Below are positions 52,561 to 61,592 of a stretch of DNA of 64,000 nt, piece by piece. The first letter of the stretch is position 1, and each line of letters begins with the position of its first letter. The notes beneath the pieces were generated by a model that did no database searches, was not told the origin of the DNA, and saw nothing but the letters and a program-made list of their open reading frames with translations. The stretch is from Rosistilla carotiformis. GTDB lineage: Bacteria > Planctomycetota > Planctomycetia > Pirellulales > Pirellulaceae. Location: contig NZ_CP036348.1 of assembly GCF_007753095.1 (NCBI RefSeq), positions 558,001 to 622,000 of the forward strand. The letters are read 5' to 3'. Both the position numbers and the translations under genes were made by a program.

Positions 52561-52598
52561 TCTGCAATTCTTTGCACGCGTCTGCAGAGGATTGCAGA
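52561..52598. promoter_or_regulatory. Tandem dyads upstream of dabA, probable enhancer (UAS)
   Basis: Dyad 1: TCTGCAA (52561-52567), 4-nt spacer, TTGCACG (52572-52578). Dyad 2: TCTGCAG (52581-52587), 4-nt spacer, TTGCAGA (52592-52598). Core starts are 20 bp apart. The half-sites and 4-nt spacer are the same as at 49801-49841. They lie about 120-155 bp upstream of the sigma54 promoter of dabA, normal for NtrC-type enhancers. Confidence 0.8.
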
Positions 52599-52714
52599 AT
52601 TCCCGCGCACACGCCGCGATGCGACAATCTGCCTCAGGTCGGTGGTAGAGAGAAAACCAAGGTATTTGCCCGGTCGAACCGCGTAGATCGGAACCTGCGT
52701 CGATTCATCCTCGA

Positions 52715-52733
52715 TTGGCATACTCGTTGCTTT
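52715..52733 (+). promoter_or_regulatory. Sigma54 promoter of the dab-sulP operon
   Basis: TTGGCATACTCGTTGCTTT. GG at 52717-52718 and GC at 52729-52730 are 10 nt apart, and TGGCAT-N5-TTGCT is near the consensus. Transcription should begin near 52742, leaving a leader of about 84 nt to the dabA ATG at 52826. Confidence 0.75.
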
Positions 52734-52825
52734 ATCGCCAGCATGTATTCCGCACTACGTGCGTAGCGATTCCATCGCATGTTCTCCCGTCTTTCTTTCA
52801 AGCCTCGCGATTCAGGAAGACTCTG

Positions 52826-55800
52826 ATGCACGATGCAACTTCGATCCTGTCGTCACAGGACGCTTCCAACGCCAAGGCTTCGGAGCGTTGCAGCCTCGAC
52901 CGTTTGCGACATGCCATCGATCATGCGATCCATTACTTGCCAGCACAGGGACCGATCTCGATCTTCGTGCATCACAACACCCTGCACTCCTTGGAGCATC
53001 TGCCGTTTGAAGAGGCGGTGCTTGTCGGTGGCAAACGCTTTGGGTGTCAGCCCTATTTGACCGAAGACCGCTATCGCAGCGAATTGCAACGTGGCCGTAT
53101 CTCGGTCGACGATCTCCGCCAGGTTTTGATGGATGATCTGGATGAGGCCGCCGACGAATTGGTCGCCAGCTTTGGGACGCGTTACACGTTGCAATTGGCG
53201 ATGTTGCAGATGAAATTGCACTCCGCTCCCGACGCCGAATTGAAGTGGTTGTTGGCTGAGTCGGACTTGTTGAAGCGATTTCAAGCGGACATCTCGCAGC
53301 AACGCCGCGAGCAGATGATTGCCCACACACGCAGCTGGGTGATGCGGCATCGCGACATCACCAAACGGGAACTGCCGGTCGGTGAAACCGCGTCCCAACG
53401 GCCCTCGGTGGTCGAAACGGTGCTCGCCGAGTCTCGTTGCGACTCGATTCAAACGTGGTCCGATGCGGAGTGGGAAGCTTTCGTTTTGAGACTGTTGTGG
53501 CGAGTCTGCCGCGACGGTGTCGAAGCGGCGAATTTGCCTGGCCCCCGCCAAACCGATCCGGTCCGCTTGCGCGACTTGTTGTTGGAGGCATGCGGTGAGG
53601 ATACCGATGTCACCGTTAACGAGGTGATGATTCGGTTTTGCGGTGCCTTTCTCGATCAGGGGTTTGCGGATTGGTCGCTTCCGGATCGCGAACAGGGATT
53701 TGCCATCGCGTTTGCGAAATTGTATCTGCAGCCAATGGCGGTGAAGCCCGCCTGGATGCAAGGGATTCGCGAGGCGCTGCAACCGATAGCGGCCGGTGAG
53801 TTGGATCCTTTGGCATCGATCGCCGATTCGCTGGCAGCGTTGGGGATCGCGGCGAACGACGTCGATGAAACGCTGTGCGGCACGTTGCTGGCGCTGCGGG
53901 GCTGGGCGGGGATGATCTGGCAGACCGAAACGAATACGCCCTGGTTGCCGCATCCGATTCCGTCGGGTTCGTTGAACGAATACCTGGCGATTCGTTTGAT
54001 TCTTGAGCGCTGGGCAATTGCCGATCTTGGCCAGCGGCTATTGGGCACTCGCGACTTTCACCAAATTCGAAGCCTGGCTACTCGCAGGCTTCCGCGACGA
54101 CGGGGCGCTTCGACGGACGAACGAACTTACACCGTCTTTCAGTTAGCGCAGTCGGGAGGCTGGACGCCCGAAAGTTTGGTCGCCATGACCAGTAAGCAAT
54201 GGGCGTGTTTGGTCCGCGAGATCGAATTGTTCGATTCCACCGAACGTCGGCGGATTTTGCACGCCGCCTACGAGCGTCACTACCAAGTGGCCACGCTCGA
54301 CGCGTTGGCGATCCATTCGCGGCGGCGTCGCGAACTTCCCCCCCCTGCCCCAAGCAAGCCGGCGTTTATCGCGATCTTCTGTATCGACGATCGGGAGGAA
54401 TCGTTTCGGCGGCATTTGGAAGAGGTCGATCCGGAATGTGAGACGGCGTCGGCGGCTGGTTTCTACGCGGTGGCGATGTATTACCAGGGTGCCGATCATG
54501 CCCACTACCGACCGCTCTGCCCCGCGATCATTACACCCCAGCACTATGTGCGTGAAGAGCCTTTGTTTTCAGCCGTTGATGTCAGCGAACGACGTGCCCA
54601 GCGGCGGCGTCAGATCGGATGGTTCACGCACCAGGTGCATGCCCATTCGCGAACCTTGATCGGTGGTTGGGTGACAGGCATCTTCGGGGCTGTGGCGACC
54701 TTCCCGATGGTCGCTCGGATTCTCGCGCCACGCTTAACGTCGCGGATCCGGGAATCGGTCGGTACGTTGGTGCGTCCTCCCGCGACGGAGCTGCATATCG
54801 AACGCACGGCGGCGGAGCCTGGATCGGACCCGGAGTCGTTGGGGTATAGCGTGCCGGAAATGGCGGCGATCGTTGTTCGGATTCTTCAAGACATCGGCTG
54901 CGTCGATAACTTTCCAGCAATCCTGGTCTTTTTCGGTCACGGAAGCGGCAGTTTGAACAATCCGCATGAATCGGCTTACAACTGCGGGGCCTGTAGCGGT
55001 GGCCGCGGAGGCCCCAACGCGCGGGCCTTTGCCACGATGGCCAATGATCCTCGAGTGCGCAGGTTGGTGGCCGAGCGTGGCATCGAAATTCCCGAAGACG
55101 TCCGTTTCGTCGGTGCCTTTCACAACACCTGCAACGACGACGTCGACTACTACGATTTGGATCTATTGCCTCGCACCCATCGTCCCTTGTTTCGTCGCAT
55201 CGAACAGAGTGTGAACGAGACGCGGGCGCGGAACGCCCATGAACGTTCGCGGCGATTTGAATCGGCCCCGTTGGATCTAACACCTGCGGCGGCGCTGGAG
55301 CATGTCGAGCAGCGGGCCGAAGATCTGTCGCAGGCACGCCCCGAATACAATCACGCGACAAACGCTTTGGTGACGGTGGGACGTCGCGAATGGACGCGTG
55401 GACTGTTCATGGATCGACGCGTGTTTTTGACGCAATACGATCCGTCGGTCGACGACGAAGACGTCAGCGTGTTGACGCGGATTCTACAGGCGGCGATTCC
55501 CGTTTGTGCTGGCATCAACCTGGAATATTACTTCTCGACGGTCGACGTGGAAGGTTACGGCTGCGGGTCGAAGCTGCCGCACAACGTCGCGTCGCTGCTG
55601 GGGGTGATGACGGGGGCGGCTAGCGATCTGCGACCGGGACTATCACAGCAGATGGTCGAGATTCACGAGCCGGTGCGGATCCTTTTCATCATCGAAACGA
55701 CGCCCGAGAAAATGGACAAGATCATCGCAGAGAACCCTGGGATCGCGCGGTTGATTCAAGGGAACTGGGTGCAGTTGGCGCTGATCGATCCGGCGACATC

Positions 55801-55942
55801 GAATCTGTTGCGGTATGTCAAAGGAAAGTACCAGCCCTACACGCCCGAATCGACCGAGTTGCCGCAAGTCGATTCGTCGATCCAGTGGTATCGCGGACAA
55901 CGCGGCCACTTGGGATTTGCATCCATTGGAAATCCGGTTTAG
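52826..55942 (+). CDS. dabA: DabA (DUF2309), catalytic subunit of a DAB inorganic-carbon pump
   Basis: A 1038-residue protein of the DUF2309/DabA/MpsB family. DabA is a cytoplasmic, membrane-associated, beta-carbonic-anhydrase-like subunit that hydrates CO2 to bicarbonate in one direction when coupled to DabB. The zinc site is visible: IFCIDDREESF (C519, D521), FFGHGSGS (H705) and AYNCGACSGGRGG (C720). The N-terminal family block is FVHHNTLHSLEHLPFEEAV, and the C-terminal block is INLEYYFSTVDVEGYGCGSK. The ATG at 52826 has AGGAAG 8 nt upstream. dabB starts 51 nt downstream. Key residues are all present, so activity is likely. Confidence 0.92.
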   Translation: MHDATSILSSQDASNAKASERCSLDRLRHAIDHAIHYLPAQGPISIFVHHNTLHSLEHLPFEEAVLVGGKRFGCQPYLTEDRYRSELQRGRISVDDLRQVLMDDLDEAADELVASFGTRYTLQLAMLQMKLHSAPDAELKWLLAESDLLKRFQADISQQRREQMIAHTRSWVMRHRDITKRELPVGETASQRPSVVETVLAESRCDSIQTWSDAEWEAFVLRLLWRVCRDGVEAANLPGPRQTDPVRLRDLLLEACGEDTDVTVNEVMIRFCGAFLDQGFADWSLPDREQGFAIAFAKLYLQPMAVKPAWMQGIREALQPIAAGELDPLASIADSLAALGIAANDVDETLCGTLLALRGWAGMIWQTETNTPWLPHPIPSGSLNEYLAIRLILERWAIADLGQRLLGTRDFHQIRSLATRRLPRRRGASTDERTYTVFQLAQSGGWTPESLVAMTSKQWACLVREIELFDSTERRRILHAAYERHYQVATLDALAIHSRRRRELPPPAPSKPAFIAIFCIDDREESFRRHLEEVDPECETASAAGFYAVAMYYQGADHAHYRPLCPAIITPQHYVREEPLFSAVDVSERRAQRRRQIGWFTHQVHAHSRTLIGGWVTGIFGAVATFPMVARILAPRLTSRIRESVGTLVRPPATELHIERTAAEPGSDPESLGYSVPEMAAIVVRILQDIGCVDNFPAILVFFGHGSGSLNNPHESAYNCGACSGGRGGPNARAFATMANDPRVRRLVAERGIEIPEDVRFVGAFHNTCNDDVDYYDLDLLPRTHRPLFRRIEQSVNETRARNAHERSRRFESAPLDLTPAAALEHVEQRAEDLSQARPEYNHATNALVTVGRREWTRGLFMDRRVFLTQYDPSVDDEDVSVLTRILQAAIPVCAGINLEYYFSTVDVEGYGCGSKLPHNVASLLGVMTGAASDLRPGLSQQMVEIHEPVRILFIIETTPEKMDKIIAENPGIARLIQGNWVQLALIDPATSNLLRYVKGKYQPYTPESTELPQVDSSIQWYRGQRGHLGFASIGNPV

Positions 55943-55993
55943 CCAACACGCCCCAACGATCCACTCCGCGGGTCATCGCATTTAGAAGCCATC

Positions 55994-57388
55994 ATGAATT
56001 ACCTCGATACGATCTTTCAGTTGCTGGGAACAGCGGTCGTTGCCAGCCCCGCGATCCTACTGGCGATCCTGGGGCTGTCGGCCTTGTTCAATTGGTCGCT
56101 CAGCGAATCCTCGATCTCGCGGCTGACCCAGGCCGCGGTGCTGTTCTCGTTGCTGCCAGCGATTGGCATTCTGGTCCTGATGCTGGCGACGGGGATTCGT
56201 TATGTCCCGATCGAGCTAGGGAACTGGGTCACGATCCCCGAACAGGATTTTCACTTTCACGTGAAGTTCGTTTTCGATCGGTTGAGCATTCCCTTCCTGA
56301 TGTTGTCGTGCGTGTTGTGCGGTGTTGTCGGTGCGTTCACTCGCCGCTACCTGCATCGCGAGGAAGGTTATCGTCGCTTCTTCTTGTATTACGCCGTCTT
56401 CTTTTGCGGGATGGTGTTGTCATCGTTGGCCGGCACGATCGAAGCGTTGTTTGTTGGTTGGGAGTTGGTGGGGCTCTCGTCGGCGCTGTTGGTCGCGTAC
56501 TTTCATGAACGGGTCAATCCGGTCCGCAACGGGCAACGCGTGTGGTCGATCTATCGCTTGTCCGACGCCGCATTTTTGATCGCCGCGATCACGATGCACC
56601 ACTTGAGTGGCGAAGGAGATTTTGGTGGCTTGATGAGTTCGGGCGTGTGGCCTGAAGGAACCGCGGCGATCAGTTCCAGTCAGGCTTTGCTGGTCGGGTC
56701 GCTGTTGCTGATCGCGGCGGCGGGAAAATCGGCGTTGTTTCCGTTCAGCGGATGGTTGCCGCGGGCGATGGAGGGACCGACGCCGTCGAGTGCGATCTTC
56801 TACGGGGCGCTGTCGGTTCACTTGGGGGCCTTCTTGCTGTTGCGGTTGAGTCCGATCCTCGATGCTTCGTTGACATTGCAGTTGATGGTGATCGCGTTGG
56901 GGGGCGTTTCCGCTGCGTGTGGCGCAGTGATGTCGCGCGTTCAGAACGATATCAAGGTTTCACTGGCCTACGCTTCGCTGACGCAGGTCGGAATCATTGT
57001 GGTGGAAATTGGCTTAGGGCTCCGCTACTTGGCATTGATTCACATCATCGGTCACGCCTGTATGCGAACGATGCAGCTGTTGCGAGCGCCGACTCTGTTG
57101 CGCGATTACAACGAACTGGAAAACAAGATCGGCATGCGTTTGCCGCATCCGCCGTGGGCGGGAGCCAAGTCGTTGCCGGCGAGCGTGCAACGTTGGTGCT
57201 ACCGGTTCGGGTTCGATCGCGGATTCATGGACCTCGCGTTGGATAAATGGATCGTGCGACCATTCCTGCAAACGTTCGGCTGGTTCGATCGGATGGAACG
57301 TCGGATCACCGACGCGATTTCGAATGAGCCATCGCGTGAATCCGATAGCGCCGACTTGCACCCCGAAGATTTGAAGAACGTCGCCTGA
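55994..57388 (+). CDS. dabB: DabB, NuoL-like membrane subunit of the DAB complex
   Basis: A 464-residue polytopic protein of the proton-conducting antiporter family (NuoL/MpsA). It carries the antiporter Glu in [20 protein letters not shown] and the Lys helix [20 protein letters not shown] followed by [20 protein letters not shown]. The C-terminus is soluble and ends in an acidic tail. It is shorter than NuoL and lacks the long lateral helix. In DAB complexes this subunit is thought to use the cation gradient to drive DabA. It sits between dabA and a second antiporter-like gene. Confidence 0.88.
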   Translation: MNYLDTIFQLLGTAVVASPAILLAILGLSALFNWSLSESSISRLTQAAVLFSLLPAIGILVLMLATGIRYVPIELGNWVTIPEQDFHFHVKFVFDRLSIPFLMLSCVLCGVVGAFTRRYLHREEGYRRFFLYYAVFFCGMVLSSLAGTIEALFVGWELVGLSSALLVAYFHERVNPVRNGQRVWSIYRLSDAAFLIAAITMHHLSGEGDFGGLMSSGVWPEGTAAISSSQALLVGSLLLIAAAGKSALFPFSGWLPRAMEGPTPSSAIFYGALSVHLGAFLLLRLSPILDASLTLQLMVIALGGVSAACGAVMSRVQNDIKVSLAYASLTQVGIIVVEIGLGLRYLALIHIIGHACMRTMQLLRAPTLLRDYNELENKIGMRLPHPPWAGAKSLPASVQRWCYRFGFDRGFMDLALDKWIVRPFLQTFGWFDRMERRITDAISNEPSRESDSADLHPEDLKNVA

Positions 57389-57410
57389 CCGCCGTCGCGA
57401 CTTGCTTGTG

Positions 57411-57420
57411 CCCTGCCCCT
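57411..57420 (+). repeat. C-rich intergenic motif, copy o (partial)
   Basis: CCCTGCCCCT, a half-length copy 40 nt upstream of the ATG at 57461. Confidence 0.4.
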
Positions 57421-57460
57421 CGCTGTTTTCGAAACCCAATCAACCTATTGATTCGCACCA

Positions 57461-58918
57461 ATGCCTGAACTTCATTTTCCTTGGATCGAAGTTTCCATTC
57501 TGGTTCCCTTGTTTGGAGCCTTGTGGATTCATCTGCTAGGCAATCGCGAGACGGTGTTGCAGCACGCAATCGCCATCTGCGGGGTGACGTTGGCGTTAAC
57601 CGTTGGCGAACTTGTCGACTTTGTCTCGATCGGTTCGTTTGAAGCACACGACCATTGGTTGTTTCTCGATTGGTTGTTTCAACGCGATATCTTTGTCGTC
57701 GACGAATTGAGTGCGTTCCAGTTGCCGCTGGCAGCGTTGATCTTTTTAGTCACGGTGATGTCGACGCTGCGGACCAAGGCGCCGCGGTTTTCGTTGAAAC
57801 TGACGCTGATTTCCGAGACGCTCGTGTTGGCGACCTTCAGCTGTCGGTCGTCGTGGACGTTGATTGGGCTGCTGATCGCCGGCACGATCCCGCCGTATTT
57901 GGAGCTGCGTCGACGCCAACGCTGTACGCGGATCTATGTGTTGCACATGGCTGTCTTCGCGATGCTTTTGGTGGTGGGCTTCGGCTGGTTGAATCGCGTC
58001 GAAGCGGGATCGTCGCAGGTCTTGATTGCCGGAGCGTTGCTAACTGCGGCGGCACTGCTGCGAAGTGGCATCTTCCCGTTGCACTTGTGGATGACCGATC
58101 TGTTTGAAAAGGCCACGTTCGGCACGGCGATCCTGTTCACGACGCCGCTGGTGGGGGCCTATGCCGTGATGCGGTTGGTGTTACCGATGGCTCCGTCGTG
58201 GGCGTTGCAAAGCATCGCCGTACTTTCCTTGGTGACGGCTGTGTATGGCGGCGCCATGGCGCTCATTCAACGCGAAGCAAGGCGGATGTTTTGTTTTTTG
58301 TTGTTGAGTCAATCGTCTTTGGTGCTGGTGGGCTTGGAACTGGTTACCCCGATCGGTCTGACCGGCGCGTTGTGTTTGTGGTTGTCGGTCGGGCTTTCGT
58401 TGACCGGATTTGGAATCACGCTTCGATGTATCGAAGCTCGCATCTCCCGCGTCTCGCTGGCCGATTTTCACGGCCTGTGCCGTCAAATGCCGATGTTGGC
58501 GGGCTTCTTTCTGCTGACGGGCTTGGCGTCGATCGGGTTTCCGGCCACGGTCGGCTTTGTCGGGATGGAGCTGTTGATCGAAGGGGCCGTCGAGGTCTAT
58601 CCACTGGTGGGAACGATGGTGGTGATCGCCGCGGCGCTCAGCGGAATCACGGTCCTTTTTGCCTACTTTCGAATCTTCACCGGACACCACAACCGCACGC
58701 TGGTGCCGATGCACGCGCGACCTGCCGAACGCGTGGCGGTATTGATCGTGACGCTGTTGATCTTAGGAGGCGGCTTGGTGCCGCAGCCGGGGGTCGCGTC
58801 GCGGTATCACGCTGCCGAAGCGCTCACCCGGCAACGGCAAACCAATCCGATGACTGCAGCGCATGTGGCCGATGCCGAGCGGGAAATCGTTCCCCGCGGC
58901 GAAGTTTCCGTTCAATGA
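57461..58918 (+). CDS. Second proton-antiporter-like subunit (NuoM/NuoL-like) in the dab operon
   Basis: A 485-residue polytopic protein, also of the NuoL/M/MrpD family but clearly different from DabB. Features: LISETLVLATFS in place of the usual E-helix, RSGIFPLHLWMTDLFEKATF with Arg where most relatives have Lys, ALIQREARRMFCFLLLSQSS, and GLASIGFPATVGFVGMELLI. Canonical DAB systems have one such subunit. This one may form a two-antiporter membrane arm with DabB. It is 72 nt from dabB and 77 nt from the SulP gene, all on the same strand. Confidence 0.8.
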   Translation: MPELHFPWIEVSILVPLFGALWIHLLGNRETVLQHAIAICGVTLALTVGELVDFVSIGSFEAHDHWLFLDWLFQRDIFVVDELSAFQLPLAALIFLVTVMSTLRTKAPRFSLKLTLISETLVLATFSCRSSWTLIGLLIAGTIPPYLELRRRQRCTRIYVLHMAVFAMLLVVGFGWLNRVEAGSSQVLIAGALLTAAALLRSGIFPLHLWMTDLFEKATFGTAILFTTPLVGAYAVMRLVLPMAPSWALQSIAVLSLVTAVYGGAMALIQREARRMFCFLLLSQSSLVLVGLELVTPIGLTGALCLWLSVGLSLTGFGITLRCIEARISRVSLADFHGLCRQMPMLAGFFLLTGLASIGFPATVGFVGMELLIEGAVEVYPLVGTMVVIAAALSGITVLFAYFRIFTGHHNRTLVPMHARPAERVAVLIVTLLILGGGLVPQPGVASRYHAAEALTRQRQTNPMTAAHVADAEREIVPRGEVSVQ

Positions 58919-58995
58919 ATCGAATCCAACGTGGTGGCTGTGATTCACCGCGACATCCAAATCAGGTTTAACCTCTCTCCAAGAAAGCAGTGACC

Positions 58996-61032
58996 ATGAC
59001 CGCGCCCGTCGCAACCAACAAAGAAATCCCGCGAGGAAATCTGCAGGGGTTCACCAAGTATTTCAAAAACGATTTGATCTCGGGGCTGTTGGTCTTTCTG
59101 ATCGCATTGCCGTTGTGTTTGGGCATTTCGATCGCCAGCGGGTACCCGCCGATCGCCGGTATCTTCACCGCGATTATTGGTTCGGTGGTCGCTACGCTGA
59201 TCAGCAATTCGGAACTGACCATCAAAGGGCCGGCGGCCGGTTTGATCGTCATTGCCGTCGGTTGTATCAATGCGTTTGGCGGCGATGGAACGGTTGGCGG
59301 GTGGACTGAAACCGACATGGACGCCTACCGCGCGGCGTTGGCCGTGGGCGTGGCTGCGGCCGTCTTGCAAGTCTTCTTTGGTATCTTCCGCGCGGGGATC
59401 TTGGGTGAGTTCTTTCCGATCTCGGCGGTTCATGGAATGTTGGCCGCGATTGGTGTGATCATCATCGCAAAACAGATTCCGGTAGCCCTGGGCGTGAGTG
59501 CTTCGGGGGGGCCGTTGGAATTGTTGCGCAAGATTCCTGAGTTCATTGCGGCGGCGAACCCGGCGATTGCTGCAATCGGTTTAACCAGCGTGCTGATCAT
59601 GTTCATCTGGCCCGTGGTCGGTCGGAAGTTTCCGATGTTGAAGGTCTTGCCTTCGCCGTTGATCGTGTTGATCGTGGCGATTCCGATGGGCATGTCGTTC
59701 GATCTGATGCACGAGCATTCGTATACGTTGCAAAACCACGAATACCAGCTGGGAGAAAACTATCTGGTGGAGATGCCCCGCCACGTGTTTGGGATGTTCG
59801 ATTCGTTGACGCTTCCCGATTTCTCGGCGTTGCAGCAACCGGTGGCTTGGAAGTGGGTGTTCATGTTCTTCATCATCGGGAGCCTGGAATCTCTGCTGAG
59901 TGCCAAGGCGGTCGATATCATCGATCCTTGGAGACGAAAGACCAATATGGATCGCGACATGGTTGCCGTGGGGGTCGGTAATCTGTGTTGCTCCATGGTC
60001 GGGGGGCTGCCGATGATTTCGGAGATCGTGCGTAGCAAAGCCAACATCGACAACGGGGCCCGCACGCGGTTCGCCGATTTCTGGCACGGGATGTTTCTGT
60101 TGGTTTGTGTGGCGTTCATTCCCATGGTCTTGCACCGGATCCCGATGGCGGCGTTGGCGGCGATGCTGATCTACACCGGTTTTCGTCTGGCCCATCCCAC
60201 CGAATTCATGAACGTATGGAAGATCGGCCGCGAACAGTTGGTGATCTTTGTGGTGACACTGGTCGCGGTACTGGCGACCGATCTATTGATCGGGATCGCG
60301 ATTGGGATTGCGACCAAGGTGGTGATCCACATGGCCAACGGCGTCTCCTTGCGTTCGTTGTTTAAACCCGAGATCGAAGTCTCCGAGGACGATGGTCAGA
60401 CCGTACGATTGACCGCTTATAATTCGGCTGTCTTTAGCAACTGGATTCCGATCCGTCGTCAAATCGAACGTCTGGGTTTGCTGGAACGTAAGAACATCGA
60501 ATTGGACCTTTCGGCGGTCCAGTTGGTCGACCATACGGTGATGGATAAGTTGCATGAGATGGAGAACGACTTCGAACAACAGGGGCTGATCTTCACCACC
60601 ATCGGGCTCGAATCCCATCAGCCGTTCGCCGGACACGCGCAATCAGCTCGCCGCAAGGGGTTGTGTACGGTGCGGCGGCTGACCGTGATGACCGCTCCAG
60701 AGAACGAACAGGAGCTCGAAGCCGCCTTGATCCGATTGGGAGCCAGTGGCTTTACGTCGATTCCTTGTATGGGGGCTGGCCGGCACGAACTGATTGAGAA
60801 CGCAGGGCAACCGAAGCCGCAGGTGCGAATCGAAGTGATCGCCCCCAAAGAGGCTTGTGATCTGATGATGGATTACTTGCGGCGCGAAGCGCAAACCGAG
60901 CATCGTGTGACCTTCGTGGTGGAAACGGTGCAGGTCGCACGGATCGATTCGTTTGATCAATCGGTGCCAACGATTCCTGGCAAGTGCGGGCCCAACGCTT
61001 CGCAAGCGGCGTTGGAATCGACCTCGCACTGA
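58996..61032 (+). CDS. SulP-family anion (bicarbonate) transporter with STAS and PII-like domains
   Basis: A 678-residue protein. SulP membrane domain (about 20-450): [60 protein letters not shown] and [24 protein letters not shown] domain (about 463-555): [21 protein letters not shown] third domain (about 556-655) begins [20 protein letters not shown] and ends [15 protein letters not shown], with the beta-alpha-beta repeat of PII-like proteins. SulP members include BicA-type bicarbonate transporters; PII-like domains gate carbon uptake in other systems. A GTG at 58990 is an alternative start. Operon context supports bicarbonate as substrate; this is inference. Confidence 0.85.
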   Translation: MTAPVATNKEIPRGNLQGFTKYFKNDLISGLLVFLIALPLCLGISIASGYPPIAGIFTAIIGSVVATLISNSELTIKGPAAGLIVIAVGCINAFGGDGTVGGWTETDMDAYRAALAVGVAAAVLQVFFGIFRAGILGEFFPISAVHGMLAAIGVIIIAKQIPVALGVSASGGPLELLRKIPEFIAAANPAIAAIGLTSVLIMFIWPVVGRKFPMLKVLPSPLIVLIVAIPMGMSFDLMHEHSYTLQNHEYQLGENYLVEMPRHVFGMFDSLTLPDFSALQQPVAWKWVFMFFIIGSLESLLSAKAVDIIDPWRRKTNMDRDMVAVGVGNLCCSMVGGLPMISEIVRSKANIDNGARTRFADFWHGMFLLVCVAFIPMVLHRIPMAALAAMLIYTGFRLAHPTEFMNVWKIGREQLVIFVVTLVAVLATDLLIGIAIGIATKVVIHMANGVSLRSLFKPEIEVSEDDGQTVRLTAYNSAVFSNWIPIRRQIERLGLLERKNIELDLSAVQLVDHTVMDKLHEMENDFEQQGLIFTTIGLESHQPFAGHAQSARRKGLCTVRRLTVMTAPENEQELEAALIRLGASGFTSIPCMGAGRHELIENAGQPKPQVRIEVIAPKEACDLMMDYLRREAQTEHRVTFVVETVQVARIDSFDQSVPTIPGKCGPNASQAALESTSH

Positions 61033-61046
61033 TCGTGTGAAGACTT

Positions 61047-61077
61047 CGCCGCCAATGTCGGTTCGCCGACGGCGGCG
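61047..61077. terminator. Hairpin ending the dab-sulP operon
   Basis: Outer stem CGCCGCC (61047-61053) with GGCGGCG (61071-61077); 3-nt bulge; inner stem GTCGG/CCGAC with a TTCG tetraloop. It is 14 nt after the SulP stop, between convergent genes, and could serve both directions. The T-run after it is weak (CTTGTTG). Confidence 0.65.
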
Positions 61078-61092
61078 CTTGTTGACGAGGGT

Positions 61093-61512
61093 TCAGTCGA
61101 CGCGATCGAGTTGTCGGCGACTGGGGGCCACATCGGCGAGCGTGATGGTGTCCAGATAAGCCCGCTGCACACGTTCGGCTTCGGCCAAAACGCCCTTCAG
61201 TTTGCAGAACGCATCGATCGCACAGCTGCGATCCTCGCCGACACACGATAACAGATGCAGATCGCCTTCGATCTTCTCAATCACTTCCCCCAAACGAATC
61301 TCGCTGGGATGTTGTGCCAGTTCGATCCCGCCGCCGATTCCGCGCGTGCTGCGGATGTAGCCCCCGCGAGCCAGCAAGTTAACGACTTTGGCGACGTGAT
61401 TGATCGAGATTCCATACAGTGTGGCCACGTCGGCGACGTTCGCGCGTGTGCTGCGCGTTGCCAAGTACATGAGCGTCCGCAAAGCGTAATCGGTTTGCGT
61501 GGTGAGCTTCAT
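61093..61512 (-). CDS. Rrf2-family regulator with Fe-S cysteines (NsrR/IscR-like)
   Basis: A 139-residue Rrf2 protein. N-terminus MKLTTQTDYALRTLMYLATR, the winged-helix VATLYGISINHVAKVVNLLA, GGYIRSTRGIGGGIELA, and three cysteines CVGEDRSCAIDAFC (spacing x6, x5), which should hold an Fe-S cluster. The sequence is closer to NsrR, the nitric-oxide-sensing repressor, than to IscR. The ATG at 61512 gives the family start. A ScdA/RIC N-terminal-domain gene lies 80 nt upstream on the same strand, consistent with a nitrosative-stress role. Control of the dab operon is not indicated. Confidence 0.85.
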   Translation of the reverse strand: MKLTTQTDYALRTLMYLATRSTRANVADVATLYGISINHVAKVVNLLARGGYIRSTRGIGGGIELAQHPSEIRLGEVIEKIEGDLHLLSCVGEDRSCAIDAFCKLKGVLAEAERVQRAYLDTITLADVAPSRRQLDRVD

Positions 61513-61592
61513 GGCGATACCGAATCGGCGCGGAAAAGACTTCTGATGGTGGCCCGTGGTGCAGCTAAGCGTATTGCCGACATGGAGATTCG

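Noticed and set aside
52853-53953. 366-residue minus-strand frame antisense to dabA
   Set aside because: It is a GC-driven shadow of the DabA N-terminal region with no recognisable motif.
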